Assembly (NCBI GenBank): GCA_963665405.2
Contig: OY762261.2
Span: forward strand, 62,001-126,000
Direction: 5' to 3'
DNA length: 64,000 bases
Origin: G963665405 sp963665405
Lineage (GTDB): Bacteria; Chloroflexota; Dehalococcoidia; Lucifugimonadales; G963665405
Notes under the pieces: generated by a model
What the model was told of the DNA's origin: nothing
The model's input: only the letters and a program-made list of their open reading frames with translations
The model's database searches: none
Shown: in pieces, positions 1 through 8,503 of the stretch
How the letters are laid out: each line of letters opens with the position of its first letter
Position numbering within the stretch: the stretch's first letter is position 1
Made by a program: the position numbers and the translations under genes

Positions 1-93
1 GACGGTCTCGTCGAGCCGGGACAGCGCCTCCTCGAACGACAGGCAGCCGAGGTCCTGCTGTGCTTCCTGTGCTTCGGGCGATTCGCTATCCAC
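1..93 (-). CDS. xseB: Exodeoxyribonuclease VII small subunit, 5' part only
   Basis: The first 31 codons of XseB are present and the rest lies beyond the window edge. The reading starts at a GTG at 93 and contains the family's N-terminal helix signature LSFEEALSRLDETV. XseB is the small helical subunit that binds in many copies to XseA to form the single-strand-specific exonuclease VII. The start overlaps the last 8 bases of xseA, so the two are almost certainly translationally coupled and made together. Identity is secure from the motif and the neighbour. Only the exact start is uncertain. Confidence 0.88.
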   Translation of the reverse strand, partial: MDSESPEAQEAQQDLGCLSFEEALSRLDETV

Positions 94-1306
94 TGCCGCG
101 CCTCGATTCTGTCTCCGGGGAATCCTGGACCGCGGTCACACGGGCATCGAAGCCTCCACGAGCGAGGGTAATCAGAAGCGGGTCGCCGGCTCCGACCTGC
201 GCCGAGTCGGTCACGACGGCGCCGTCCGTCCCGGCTTGCACGAGCGCGTAGCCCCTGCGGAGGGTGTCGGACGGGCTCAGCGCGCCGAGGCGCCGCTCGA
301 GTCCGTCGACTCGGATGGCCTGGAGGCTCATCTCGTGGCCGACGCGGGCGGACAGGCCTCGCAGAAGATCGTCTACGCGCAGACGGAGAGAGTCTACGTC
401 GAGGCGAGTGCGGAGCGCCCGCGCACCGAGGTCGCGGACTTCGTCCGACCGATCTGCCAGGACGCCGGCCATCAGCGAGGACAGCATCTGCATTCTGAGG
501 CGGATCGTCCGTGACAGCTCCCGCCGGTCCGGAACCGCCATCTCCGCCGCGGCTGAGGCCGTTGGAGCCCGATGGTCCGCCACGAGGTCCGCTATGGTGG
601 TGTCGGTCTCGTGGCCTATCGCCGAAATCACCGGAGCGCGGCTCGCGTATATAGCGTGGGCGACGGCCTCGTCGTTGAAGGGCCACAGGTCCTCCAGGGA
701 GCCCCCGCCACGTGCCACGATGATCAGGTCGATATTCTCGGAGGTGTTCAGGGACCGAAAGGCATCGACGATTCCGGGAGCGGCCGACTCGCCCTGCACC
801 GGAGTGGGCGCCAGCACCAGCTCCACCAGTGGATAGCGCCGGCCGACGACGTTGCGGATGTCGTGCCAGACGGAGCCGGTCGGCGAGGTCACGACCCCGA
901 CCCGGCGCGGATAGGCCGGAAGGGGTCGCTTGCGGGACGGGTCGAAGAGGCCCTCGGTCTCCAGCCGGAGCCTGAGCTGCTCCAGCTTGAGATGAAGCTC
1001 GCCGACCCCCTCGGGCTGCACCAGGTCGACTATGAGCTGGACGTCGCCGCGGACCTCGTAGAAGCCGATCCGTCCGTGCGCGATCACGGCCGCTCCCGGC
1101 GACAGCCGCTCGGCGCCCGCGGCGCTGCGGAACATGACGCAGCGGAGCGAGGCGTCTCGGTCTCTTATCGAGAAGTAGGAGTGTCCGGAGGCGGGCCGGC
1201 TCAGGTTGGCGACCTCGCCGCTGATCCAGAGGTCCCGAAGGATGGGAACGTGCTCCAGAGTCTCCTTCAGGTACCCGGCGATCTGAGAGACCGAGTAGAC
1301 GGCCAT
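86..1306 (-). CDS. xseA: Exodeoxyribonuclease VII large subunit
   Basis: This 406-residue protein matches the XseA family in length and order: an N-terminal OB-fold domain (about residues 1-100, with the WISGEVANLSRPASGHSYFS segment) followed by the catalytic domain. The latter carries the conserved VVARGGGSLEDLWPFNDE and ISAIGHETDTT motifs around residues 195-240. With XseB it degrades single-stranded DNA from both ends to oligonucleotides, acting in the cytoplasm in repair. It lies directly downstream of efp with a one-base gap and overlaps xseB, so it is the penultimate gene of the minus-strand run that begins at dprA. Confidence 0.95.
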   Translation of the reverse strand: MAVYSVSQIAGYLKETLEHVPILRDLWISGEVANLSRPASGHSYFSIRDRDASLRCVMFRSAAGAERLSPGAAVIAHGRIGFYEVRGDVQLIVDLVQPEGVGELHLKLEQLRLRLETEGLFDPSRKRPLPAYPRRVGVVTSPTGSVWHDIRNVVGRRYPLVELVLAPTPVQGESAAPGIVDAFRSLNTSENIDLIIVARGGGSLEDLWPFNDEAVAHAIYASRAPVISAIGHETDTTIADLVADHRAPTASAAAEMAVPDRRELSRTIRLRMQMLSSLMAGVLADRSDEVRDLGARALRTRLDVDSLRLRVDDLLRGLSARVGHEMSLQAIRVDGLERRLGALSPSDTLRRGYALVQAGTDGAVVTDSAQVGAGDPLLITLARGGFDARVTAVQDSPETESRRGSG

Positions 1307-1307
1307 C

Positions 1308-1871
1308 TCACACCCGGGATACGTAGGAGCCGGTTCGGGTATCCACCTTGAGCGTCGCGCCGATCTCTATGAAAAGGGGCACCTGGAGGGTCAGGCCGGT
1401 CTCCAGCGTCGCGAGCTTCGTTCCGCCCTGCGCCGTGTCTCCCTTGAATGCGGGGCCGGTCTCGGTGACCTTCAGGTCGACCGTGATCGGGAGATCAATC
1501 GCTATGGGCGCGTCGTTGAAGAAGACGATCTCTGCCATGGCCTGCTCGACCAGGTAGGGTGTCGAGTCCTCGATCTGCTCGCGAGAGAGAGGGAACTGAT
1601 CGAACGACTCGGTGTCCATGAAGTAGTATAGGTCGCCGTCGCTGTAGATGTACTGAGCGCCTCGACGCTCCACGGGTGCCCGGGACAGCTTGACGTCATA
1701 GCCCTGGAAGGTGCGGTCGACTACCCGGCCCGTGCGCAGAGACCTGAAGCGGATGCGCATCACGGGAGCGCGCTGCTGCATCTTGGTCCGCTCGTAGTCG
1801 ACGACCGAATAGGGCTCGCCGTCGAGATCTATCGCCATCCCCTTCTTCAGGTCACCGTAGCCAATGGTCAT
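1308..1871 (-). CDS. efp: Translation elongation factor P
   Basis: A 187-residue protein with the three-domain EF-P length and the C-terminal signature region GLTLQVPLFIEIGATLKVDT. EF-P binds between the ribosomal P and E sites and relieves stalling at polyproline. The domain I loop reads TKMQQRAP. Aligning the flanking EPYSVV and TGRV segments with E. coli EF-P puts Gln33 at the tip, where many bacteria have a modified Lys or Arg. So the classical lysylation or rhamnosylation target appears to be absent. The gene sits 3 bases after the M24 peptidase gene, whose substrates (X-Pro peptides) are thematically related. Confidence 0.94.
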   Translation of the reverse strand: MTIGYGDLKKGMAIDLDGEPYSVVDYERTKMQQRAPVMRIRFRSLRTGRVVDRTFQGYDVKLSRAPVERRGAQYIYSDGDLYYFMDTESFDQFPLSREQIEDSTPYLVEQAMAEIVFFNDAPIAIDLPITVDLKVTETGPAFKGDTAQGGTKLATLETGLTLQVPLFIEIGATLKVDTRTGSYVSRV

Positions 1872-1874
1872 CGG

Positions 1875-2963
1875 TTACTCTCCGGCCTGGCCGACGCTCC
1901 AGCTCTTGTGGGCCTTGCTCAGAATCCGTGGGGATCCGTTCTCGAGGACCACCATGTCCTCGATCCGCACGCCTCCCCAACCGGACAGGTAGATTCCGGG
2001 CTCTATGGTAAAGACCATCCCGTTCTCAAGGCGATCCGGTGTCTTGGGTCCGAGCCTCGGGTACTCGTGGACCTCCAGCCCGACGCCGTGTCCCAGGCTG
2101 TGGCCGAAGTTTTCGCCGAATCCGGCCGAAGCTATCATCTCTCGAGAGATCGCGTCCGTCTCGCCGCCGGTCATCCCGGCCCTGACACTATCTTCGGCCT
2201 GCTCCTGAGCTCCGAGGACTGTATTGTACACGTGACGGAAGGACTCGTCCGGCGATCCGGCGACGATGGTGCGCGACAAGTCGCTGCAGTACCCCTCGTA
2301 TACGCACCCCATGTCGATGACGACAGGGTCGCCGTTTTCGATGATCTTCTTTCCGGCCCGGTGGTGTGGGAGAGCTCCGTTCGGCCCGGCGGCGACTATG
2401 ATGTCGAACGAGATGCTCTCGGCGCCGCGGCTGCGCATCGCCATCTCGAGCTGCCAGGCCACCTCCTCCTCGGTCATTCCCGGCTTGACTGTGGGCGCGA
2501 CTTCCTCGAAGGCTTGGTCCGAAATTTCGACGGCCCGCTCGAGGAGCTCGATCTCGCCCGCGTCCTTGACGCCCCTGAGGTCCTCGACGACGGCCGATGT
2601 GGCGACCAGCTCCGCTGTCGAACCGGCCTCGGTCAACGCCTTCTTGAAAACGTCGTGCGAGGCCACCGTCATGTTTTCGCTCTCGATGCCGACGCGCCCA
2701 AGATCGAGGTCCTTGGCCAGCTCCGGCAGCCAGTCGACCGCCCCCCCGATCCGGCGCACCTGGAACAGCGGCGCCTGCCGGCCCGCCTGCTCGACGTACC
2801 GGAAGTCGGTCGCCAGGATCGCGTCCGCCTCGGAGACCAGCAGGTAGCCCGCCGAGCCGGCGAATCCGGAGACATAGCGCCGATTCTCCGCGCTCGAGAT
2901 CAGGATGGCGTCCAGCTCGCGCTCGCGGAGAGCGCGGCGGAGTTGTTCGAGACGCTCTTTCAT
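1875..2963 (-). CDS. M24 family Xaa-Pro aminopeptidase/dipeptidase
   Basis: The protein is 362 residues from the ATG at 2963, which overlaps the aroQ stop as ATGA. A longer in-frame start at 3026 would run into aroQ and is unlikely. An N-terminal creatinase-like domain (about 1-125) precedes a pita-bread catalytic domain. The five expected metal ligands are visible in order: Asp in VIDMG, Asp in CSDLSRT, His in NFGHSLGHG, Glu in FTIEPGIY and Glu in VRIEDM. It should hydrolyse the bond before proline in peptides using two divalent metals. Whether it prefers dipeptides (PepQ) or longer peptides (PepP) cannot be told from the sequence. Confidence 0.92.
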   Translation of the reverse strand: MKERLEQLRRALRERELDAILISSAENRRYVSGFAGSAGYLLVSEADAILATDFRYVEQAGRQAPLFQVRRIGGAVDWLPELAKDLDLGRVGIESENMTVASHDVFKKALTEAGSTAELVATSAVVEDLRGVKDAGEIELLERAVEISDQAFEEVAPTVKPGMTEEEVAWQLEMAMRSRGAESISFDIIVAAGPNGALPHHRAGKKIIENGDPVVIDMGCVYEGYCSDLSRTIVAGSPDESFRHVYNTVLGAQEQAEDSVRAGMTGGETDAISREMIASAGFGENFGHSLGHGVGLEVHEYPRLGPKTPDRLENGMVFTIEPGIYLSGWGGVRIEDMVVLENGSPRILSKAHKSWSVGQAGE

Positions 2964-3403
2964 GCTTCGGTCTTCTCCTTCAGGCGGTGAGCCAGGAACT
3001 CGAGGGCGTAGAGGTAGCCCCGCCATCCCAGTCCGGCGATCTGGCCGACGGCGATGGGCGCCACCACCGAGTGGCGCCTGAACTCCTCCCTGGCATGGAT
3101 GTTCGACAGGTGGACCTCGATCACCGGCAGTCCGGCGTCGACCAGGGCATCTCTAAGCGCCAGCCCGTAGTGCGTAAGCGCCCCGGCGTTGATGATGATG
3201 CCGGAGGCCTCTGACGAGGACTGGAGCCTGTCGACGATGGCGCCCTCGTGGTTGGACTGGAACAGATCGACGGAAAGGCCCAGGTCTTCGGCCCTGTCCT
3301 GAAGCGCCCGCTCGATCTCGGGCAGGGTCGTTCCCCCGTAGTGTCCGGGGTCTCGCTTGCCCAGCATGTTGAGATTGGGTCCGTTGATTACGAGGATTCT
3401 CAT
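2960..3403 (-). CDS. aroQ: Type II 3-dehydroquinate dehydratase
   Basis: At 147 residues this is a standard AroQ. It begins with the family's NGPNLNMLGKRDP segment. The catalytic Tyr is in the GHYGG stretch and the catalytic His in IEVHLSNIHAREEFRRHS near residue 100. It dehydrates 3-dehydroquinate to 3-dehydroshikimate in the shikimate pathway as a dodecamer. Its stop overlaps the start of the peptidase gene, so the two share a transcript. Upstream, towards the recombinase gene, is a 180-base gap filled with repeat elements, so a promoter may lie there, though I cannot point to one. Confidence 0.95.
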   Translation of the reverse strand: MRILVINGPNLNMLGKRDPGHYGGTTLPEIERALQDRAEDLGLSVDLFQSNHEGAIVDRLQSSSEASGIIINAGALTHYGLALRDALVDAGLPVIEVHLSNIHAREEFRRHSVVAPIAVGQIAGLGWRGYLYALEFLAHRLKEKTEA

Positions 3404-3407
3404 CCTT

Positions 3408-3586
3408 GCGCAGAGGGTTCGGCCCTCTGCACTCCCCTTTCTTCACTGTTTCCCGCTCTGGTAACGGCTGGCCCCAGCCCCCATTCGTAAGGGGGGAGAA
3501 AGTCTCTGAGGGACACCCCTTCGACGGGCTCAGGGCAGGCTCTCAGACTCCCGGCAATCCCGACCTGTCGGGATCTGCGCGCCCCA
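3408..3586. repeat. Dispersed two-hairpin element, compound copy
   Basis: The gap between the recombinase stop and aroQ holds pieces of the repeat family that recurs through the window. At 3411-3436 is a hairpin AGAGGG/CCCTCT followed by TGCACTCCCC. From about 3512 comes CTGAGGGACACCCC, interrupted by TTCGACGGGCTCAGGGCAGG, then CTCAGACTCCCGGC. This is followed by a second hairpin ATCCCGAC/GTCGGGAT and CTGCGCGCCCC. The interruption resembles a short palindromic repeat common in environmental bacteria. No coding frame of substance is present. Confidence 0.75.
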
Positions 3587-4549
3587 TCATGTTTCCCCGA
3601 GCTCGCTCCGCTTCTCTTCACCGGCCTGAGGCTCGGTGTCGTCGTTGCCCGCCCGCGGATGCGCCGCGAGGTAGACCTTCCTAGCCTGCTCGGTGGTGAC
3701 GTGCGTGTAGATCTGCGTCGTGCCAGGACTGGCGTGTCCCAGTAGTTCCTGGACGATGCGGAGGTCGGCGCCACCCTCCAGGAGGTGCGTTGCGAAGGAG
3801 TGCCTCAGCGTGTGGGGATGAACCCCCGGCGGCAGCCCGGCCTCCAGGGCGTAGCGGCGCACCTTTTCCTGGACGCTCCTCTGGCTGAGACGGGTGCCCG
3901 ATCGATTCAGGAACAGCGCGTCCCCGCTACCGCTCCCTGCCAGGCTCGGCCGAATCTCCCGCATGTAGAGCGCCAGGGCGTCTCGGGCGGCAGCCCCTAT
4001 CAGTACGATGCGCTCCTTGGACCCCTTCCCTTTGACCCTCAGCTCCCGGGTCTCAAGGCCCACGTCCCGAACCCTGAGTCCTGTCAGCTCGCTCACCCGC
4101 AGGCCGGCCGAGTAGAGCAGCTCCAGCAACGCTCGATCGCGCGTGCCCAGGCGCTCCGACGTGTCGGGTGTCTGGACCAGCGTGGAGGCCTGTTCCTGGG
4201 TGAGGAACCTGGGCAGGCGAGACTCCTTCTTCATCACGCCGCGCTTGGGCAGCGGATCGGTGTCTATGATCTTCTCCCGAAGCAGCCATCGCAGGAATGA
4301 CCTCAGAGTGCTCAGCTTCCGGACGACGCTAGACCGGGCGTATCCCAGCTCGATGAGCCAGGCGAGGTAGCCCCTGAGCATCGTTCTGTCCAGCGCTTTC
4401 AGTCCTGCGATCTTCCGAAGCTGCATGAACTCGGACAGGGGCTGTACGTCGGTCCTGTAGTTCCGTACCGTCAACGGGGAGAGGCCCCTCTCGGCGACGA
4501 GGTGCGTCTCGAAGGCGTCCATCAGGCTGTGCCACTCGCGTTGCTGCAT
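3587..4549 (-). CDS. XerC/XerD-type tyrosine site-specific recombinase
   Basis: The 320-residue protein has the usual SAM-like N-terminal core-binding domain (about 8-95) and a catalytic domain. All six catalytic positions can be read: Arg151 in GLRVSEL, Lys175 in KGKGSK, His246 and Arg249 in HPHTLRHSF, His272 in LLGHAS and nucleophile Tyr281 in TQIYTHV. Together with a housekeeping location next to topA, this points to chromosome-dimer resolution (XerD/XerC) rather than a phage integrase. A single Xer acting alone (XerH/XerS-like) cannot be excluded. The C-terminal tail after residue 300 is charged and longer than in E. coli XerD. Confidence 0.9.
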   Translation of the reverse strand: MQQREWHSLMDAFETHLVAERGLSPLTVRNYRTDVQPLSEFMQLRKIAGLKALDRTMLRGYLAWLIELGYARSSVVRKLSTLRSFLRWLLREKIIDTDPLPKRGVMKKESRLPRFLTQEQASTLVQTPDTSERLGTRDRALLELLYSAGLRVSELTGLRVRDVGLETRELRVKGKGSKERIVLIGAAARDALALYMREIRPSLAGSGSGDALFLNRSGTRLSQRSVQEKVRRYALEAGLPPGVHPHTLRHSFATHLLEGGADLRIVQELLGHASPGTTQIYTHVTTEQARKVYLAAHPRAGNDDTEPQAGEEKRSELGET

Positions 4550-4706
4550 GTTACTGGGTGGGTGGGGACAGATCGATTTCGGAGAGACTCCCTAAGACTA
4601 GCGGCGACGGGGCCCGCTCCTGGGCACTCCCCGGCCCGCTCGGAGTCTCAACGACTTGCCCCCCCGGGGCTAGAAGAGAGGCAAGCATGCGAATCGGGAG
4701 AGTCGA

Positions 4707-6857
4707 CTAGACGGCGACCTCCGCAGGCTCGGCCTCCGGCACGGGTCCCTTGTAGTCGCACGACGTGCATCGAGCGTTGCTCTTGCCCGATGCCAGCAGC
4801 AGCTTGCTGCACTCCGGGCAGGGCTGAGGCAGCGGCTTTTGGTTGACCGCGAAGTTGCACTTGGGGTAGGTGGAACAGCCGTAGAAGCGTCTGCCGCCCT
4901 TCCCCTTCTGCCTTCTCTCCACCAAGTCGCCGCCGCACTCAGGGCACTCCACACCGAGCCGGGCCAGTAGCGGCTTCGCGTTCTTGCATTCGGGGAACCC
5001 GCTGCATGACAGGAATCTGCCGAACCGGCCCGTCTTGATCACCATCGGGCGCTCGCACTTCTCGCAGACCTCGTCGGTCTCCTCGTCGATCAGCTCCCTG
5101 GGCACGCGCGGCGCCTCTTTTATCGCCTTCTTGATCGACAGGCTGAACGGGTCGTAGAACTGCTTCAGCAGCGGCCCTCGCTCACGCGCGCCGCTGGCGA
5201 TCTCGTCGAGCTCGCTCTCCATCCGGGCGGTGAAACCCACGTCCATGATGTCGGGAAAGTTCGCAACGAGCATGTCGCTAACGGCCATCCCGAGCTTGGA
5301 CGGCACGAACCGCCCCTGCTCTTTCAGAACGTACGACCTGTCGGTTAGAGTCGCGATCGTGGGAGCGTAGGTGCTGGGTCGGCCGATCCCCTGCTCCTCG
5401 AGTGTCTTTATCAGCGTGGCCTCCGTGAATCGAGGCGGGGGCTGGGTGAAGTGCTGCTCCGGCTCGATGCCATTGCAGTCCAGCGCTTCGACCTTCGACA
5501 GCTGGGGCAGCGGAGGGGTGTCCTCGTCGCGGCCACTGGCCGAGTCGTCGGCGTCCTCCATGTAGACCGCCCGGAAGCCCGGGAACTTGAGCACCGACCC
5601 CTTGGTCTTGAAAACGAACTCCTCCCCGGAGCGGCCTCGGGCCAGGATCTCGATTGTGGTCAGGTCGAACAGCGCGTCCGTCATCTGGCTCGCAATCATG
5701 CGCTTCCAGATCAGGTCGTACAGTCGAAACTGCTCCTGCGAGAGGTATCGTCGGACGCTGGCCGGGTCACGGTTCATCGAGGTAGGCCTGATCGCCTCGT
5801 GGGCCTCCTGGGCGCCCTTCACCTTCCTCTTGTACATGCGGGGTGACTTGGAGGCGTAGTCGTCGCCGAACTGGCGCCTGATGTATTCGGCGGTCTCTCG
5901 GAGGGCGGTACCGGCCACGGTGGTCGAGTCGGTCCTCATGTAGGTGATCAGCCCCGCCGACCCTTCGTCGCCGATCGGAAGGCCCTCGTAGAGCTGCTGA
6001 GCGATCATCATCGTGCGCCGGGCGGTGAACCTGAGCTTCCTCGACGCCTCTTGCTGGAGTGTGCTCGTGATAAACGGGGCGTACGGCCTGCTGCGCGTCT
6101 GCTTCTTGCGGACCGAGTCGACGCTGAAGTCCGCGCCGTCGAGCTGCGCTTTCAGCCCGTTCGCCTGTTCGGCGGTGGCGATCTCGAGCGCCTGCTTCTG
6201 TCCTCTGGGCGCGAAGAAAAGCGCCTTGAAGGCGCTCTGGCGACCGTTGGCCGGACGCTTCGAAAGCGCGGCCTCGATGCTCCAGTACTCTCGTGGGACG
6301 AAGGCCCCTATCTCTCGCTCTCGGTCGACCACGAGGCGGAGCGCAACCGACTGGACGCGTCCGGCGGACAGGCCCCGTCTCACTTTCTTCCAGAGCACCG
6401 GGCTGAGCTCGTAGCCCACGAGCCTGTCAAGGATGCGCCTGGCCTGTTGCGCGTCCACAAGGTCCAGGTCGAGCGAGCGAGGGTGCTCGAAAGCCTCGCG
6501 AATGGCCTCCTCGGTTATCTCGTGGAAGACGACCCGCTTGACCTTAGACTCGTCGATCTTGGCGGCGTGGATCAGATGCCAGGAGATGGCCTCGCCCTCT
6601 CGATCGAGGTCGGTGGCCAGGTAGACCGTGGGGGCCTTCCTTGAAGCCTCGGCCAGCTCCGCCACGATCTTCTTCTTGTCGGGCGGGATGACGTAGGTCG
6701 GCTCGAAGCTGAGATTCTCGACCTCGACCCCCATCTCGCGCTGGGGGAGGTCCCTGACGTGGCCCATGGAGGCCTTTGCTACATACTTGGTTCCAAGAAA
6801 ACGCCCGATGGTTCGGGCCTTGGCCGGCGATTCGACTATTACGAGGTCTTTTGCCAT
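4707..6857 (-). CDS. topA: DNA topoisomerase I
   Basis: Type IA topoisomerase of 716 residues from the ATG at 6857. A TTG three codons upstream, two bases after the dprA stop, is an alternative. It has a TOPRIM domain at the N-terminus (VIVESPAKARTIGRFLG, then YLATDLDREGEAISWHL) and the active-site Tyr in LITYMRTDST at about residue 310. Three C-terminal zinc-ribbon modules follow, with CxxC pairs in CEKC, CPECGG and CPECSK. It relaxes negative supercoils during replication and transcription. It follows dprA closely, and this dprA-topA-xer order is common in bacteria, so the genes are probably cotranscribed. Confidence 0.96.
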   Translation of the reverse strand: MAKDLVIVESPAKARTIGRFLGTKYVAKASMGHVRDLPQREMGVEVENLSFEPTYVIPPDKKKIVAELAEASRKAPTVYLATDLDREGEAISWHLIHAAKIDESKVKRVVFHEITEEAIREAFEHPRSLDLDLVDAQQARRILDRLVGYELSPVLWKKVRRGLSAGRVQSVALRLVVDREREIGAFVPREYWSIEAALSKRPANGRQSAFKALFFAPRGQKQALEIATAEQANGLKAQLDGADFSVDSVRKKQTRSRPYAPFITSTLQQEASRKLRFTARRTMMIAQQLYEGLPIGDEGSAGLITYMRTDSTTVAGTALRETAEYIRRQFGDDYASKSPRMYKRKVKGAQEAHEAIRPTSMNRDPASVRRYLSQEQFRLYDLIWKRMIASQMTDALFDLTTIEILARGRSGEEFVFKTKGSVLKFPGFRAVYMEDADDSASGRDEDTPPLPQLSKVEALDCNGIEPEQHFTQPPPRFTEATLIKTLEEQGIGRPSTYAPTIATLTDRSYVLKEQGRFVPSKLGMAVSDMLVANFPDIMDVGFTARMESELDEIASGARERGPLLKQFYDPFSLSIKKAIKEAPRVPRELIDEETDEVCEKCERPMVIKTGRFGRFLSCSGFPECKNAKPLLARLGVECPECGGDLVERRQKGKGGRRFYGCSTYPKCNFAVNQKPLPQPCPECSKLLLASGKSNARCTSCDYKGPVPEAEPAEVAV

Positions 6858-6868
6858 TCTCTCCAACT

Positions 6869-8017
6869 CTACCTGGCGGCCTCATACTCGTGGGCCGACT
6901 CTTTCAGTCTAACATAGTGCATGCCACCCACCTGCTCCACGTATCCCTGCAGCTCCATCATGGCGAGCGTGCTGCTTACCTCGGAGGCGGTCAGATTCGA
7001 TTGCCGGACGACCTCGTCGATGTGGACGGGTTCGTAGGTGACCCAGCGGAGGACGTCGGACTCGTGCTCGTCCATCGGGAAGAGGGCCTTCATCTCGATC
7101 TGCTCGGCCGCCTGAGGAGGGCCAGCCTGATCGCCGACGGCCGACAGGTTGAGCTCCTCGAGGATGTCCTGAACCTGGGAGACGAGCTTGGCGCCGCCGC
7201 GCTTGACTAGGTCGTTGGTGCCCCGGCTTGTTGGGACACGAATGTCTCCGGGCACAGCGAAGACCTCCCGGTCCTGCTCCAGAGCGTGCCTCGCGGTGAT
7301 GAGCGCACCGCTCCCCTCCCCCGCCTCGATGACCAGCGTGCCAAGCGTCATGCCGCTCATGATGCGGTTGCGACGCGGGAAGTTCCGGGAGTCCGGCCGA
7401 ACGCCCAGGGGGTGCTCGGTGACCAGCGCCCCGTTCTGGGCGATCTCGTCCGCCAGCTTGGCGTGCTCTCTGGGATACATGACGTCCGGGCCGTTGCCCA
7501 TGACGGCGATCGTCCGCCGGCCGGCGTCGAGGGCTGCCCGGTGGGCTATCGCGTCTATCCCACGAGCCAGGCCGCTCACGACCGTCACGCCGGCCATGGA
7601 CAGGTCGTAGGACAGCCTGTGCGCGACCTGCCTGCCGTACGCGGTCGCCTTTCGTGTGCCGACGACCGCCACGGAACGCTCGTCCTCGGCCAGAAGATGC
7701 CCCTTGACGTACAGGACTGGAGGAAGGTCGTGCGTTTCCTTGAGGCGCGGCGGATACTCGGGGTCGTGCCACGTGACGGGCCGGACGCCCGCGCTTTCCA
7801 GCTGCGACAGCTCCCGATCCGGGTCGATACCGTCCCTGTGCTCGACGATCAGCCGCGCCGATCTCGGGTCGAGCCCCCCCTGTCCAAGCTCGGACAGACC
7901 GGCGCCCCAGGCCCTCTCCAGGGAGCCGAAGTGCCGCTCCAACAGAGCGAACCGGGCCCGACCTATCTGCGGAACCCGGTTAAAGGCCACCCAGTATTTC
8001 AACTCTGGTGTGTCCAT
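6869..8017 (-). CDS. dprA: DNA-processing protein DprA
   Basis: The protein is 382 residues from the ATG at 8017. An ATG at 8029 is also possible, and longer extensions would run into the tRNA-Ser gene. It has an N-terminal HhH/SAM-like region (about 5-70), a Rossmann-type DprA domain and a C-terminal winged helix (about 305-365). The Rossmann domain carries AVVGTRKATAYGR, VSGLARGIDAIAH, the GNGPDVMYP loop and EAGEGSGALITARHA. DprA binds incoming single-stranded DNA and loads RecA during natural transformation. It heads the minus-strand run through topA and beyond. The full-length gene is suggestive of natural competence, but no other competence gene is in view. Confidence 0.95.
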   Translation of the reverse strand: MDTPELKYWVAFNRVPQIGRARFALLERHFGSLERAWGAGLSELGQGGLDPRSARLIVEHRDGIDPDRELSQLESAGVRPVTWHDPEYPPRLKETHDLPPVLYVKGHLLAEDERSVAVVGTRKATAYGRQVAHRLSYDLSMAGVTVVSGLARGIDAIAHRAALDAGRRTIAVMGNGPDVMYPREHAKLADEIAQNGALVTEHPLGVRPDSRNFPRRNRIMSGMTLGTLVIEAGEGSGALITARHALEQDREVFAVPGDIRVPTSRGTNDLVKRGGAKLVSQVQDILEELNLSAVGDQAGPPQAAEQIEMKALFPMDEHESDVLRWVTYEPVHIDEVVRQSNLTASEVSSTLAMMELQGYVEQVGGMHYVRLKESAHEYEAAR

Positions 8018-8094
8018 GGCGAGCAACATTCTAGCATGGGGATGCGGGGTTCGGGGTACAGGGGAGAGGGTACGGGAGACAAGGGCACGGGGTG

Positions 8095-8184
<90 letters not shown>

Positions 8185-8365
8185 GGGGTGGGGACACCTG
8201 CCGTATCAATGCTAGCACGGGCGGGGGTCGTGTGCATCGGTCAGCCTGCCTTTCGCGGGTAATGCAGGCGCGCACCTGATCGAGAGGCCATCCCGCTGGG
8301 CCGCGGGCCTGACGACGCTGCCTGAGGCTTTCGCCGAGCCTAAGCTCGAGGCGTGGGAGCCCTAG

Positions 8366-8503
8366 CTCCTACTGAAGGGCGGGCGGATCATCGGGGCTCA
8401 GCGCATCGGGCGCGACTGGATCATCCCGACTCCGGTCAAGCTGACGCCGGGATCTCGGGGGCCGATTGGCGCTGCTGGGCCTCGGCTGGGGGACTCCTCC
8501 TAG
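8366..8503 (+). pseudogene. Helix-turn-helix/excisionase-like fragment
   Basis: A plus-strand frame reads LLLKGGRIIGAQRIGRDWII and ends at a TAG at 8501. It looks like the second half of a MerR/excisionase-type DNA-binding domain, in which a GRIxGAxRxGRDWxIP stretch follows the recognition helix. The same frame is closed upstream by a TAG at 8363, and no start codon or first helix is found, so this is a remnant. The rest of 8185-8365 shows nothing I recognise. The fragment lies tail-to-tail with the BRO gene, which supports a decayed mobile-element origin. Confidence 0.45.
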
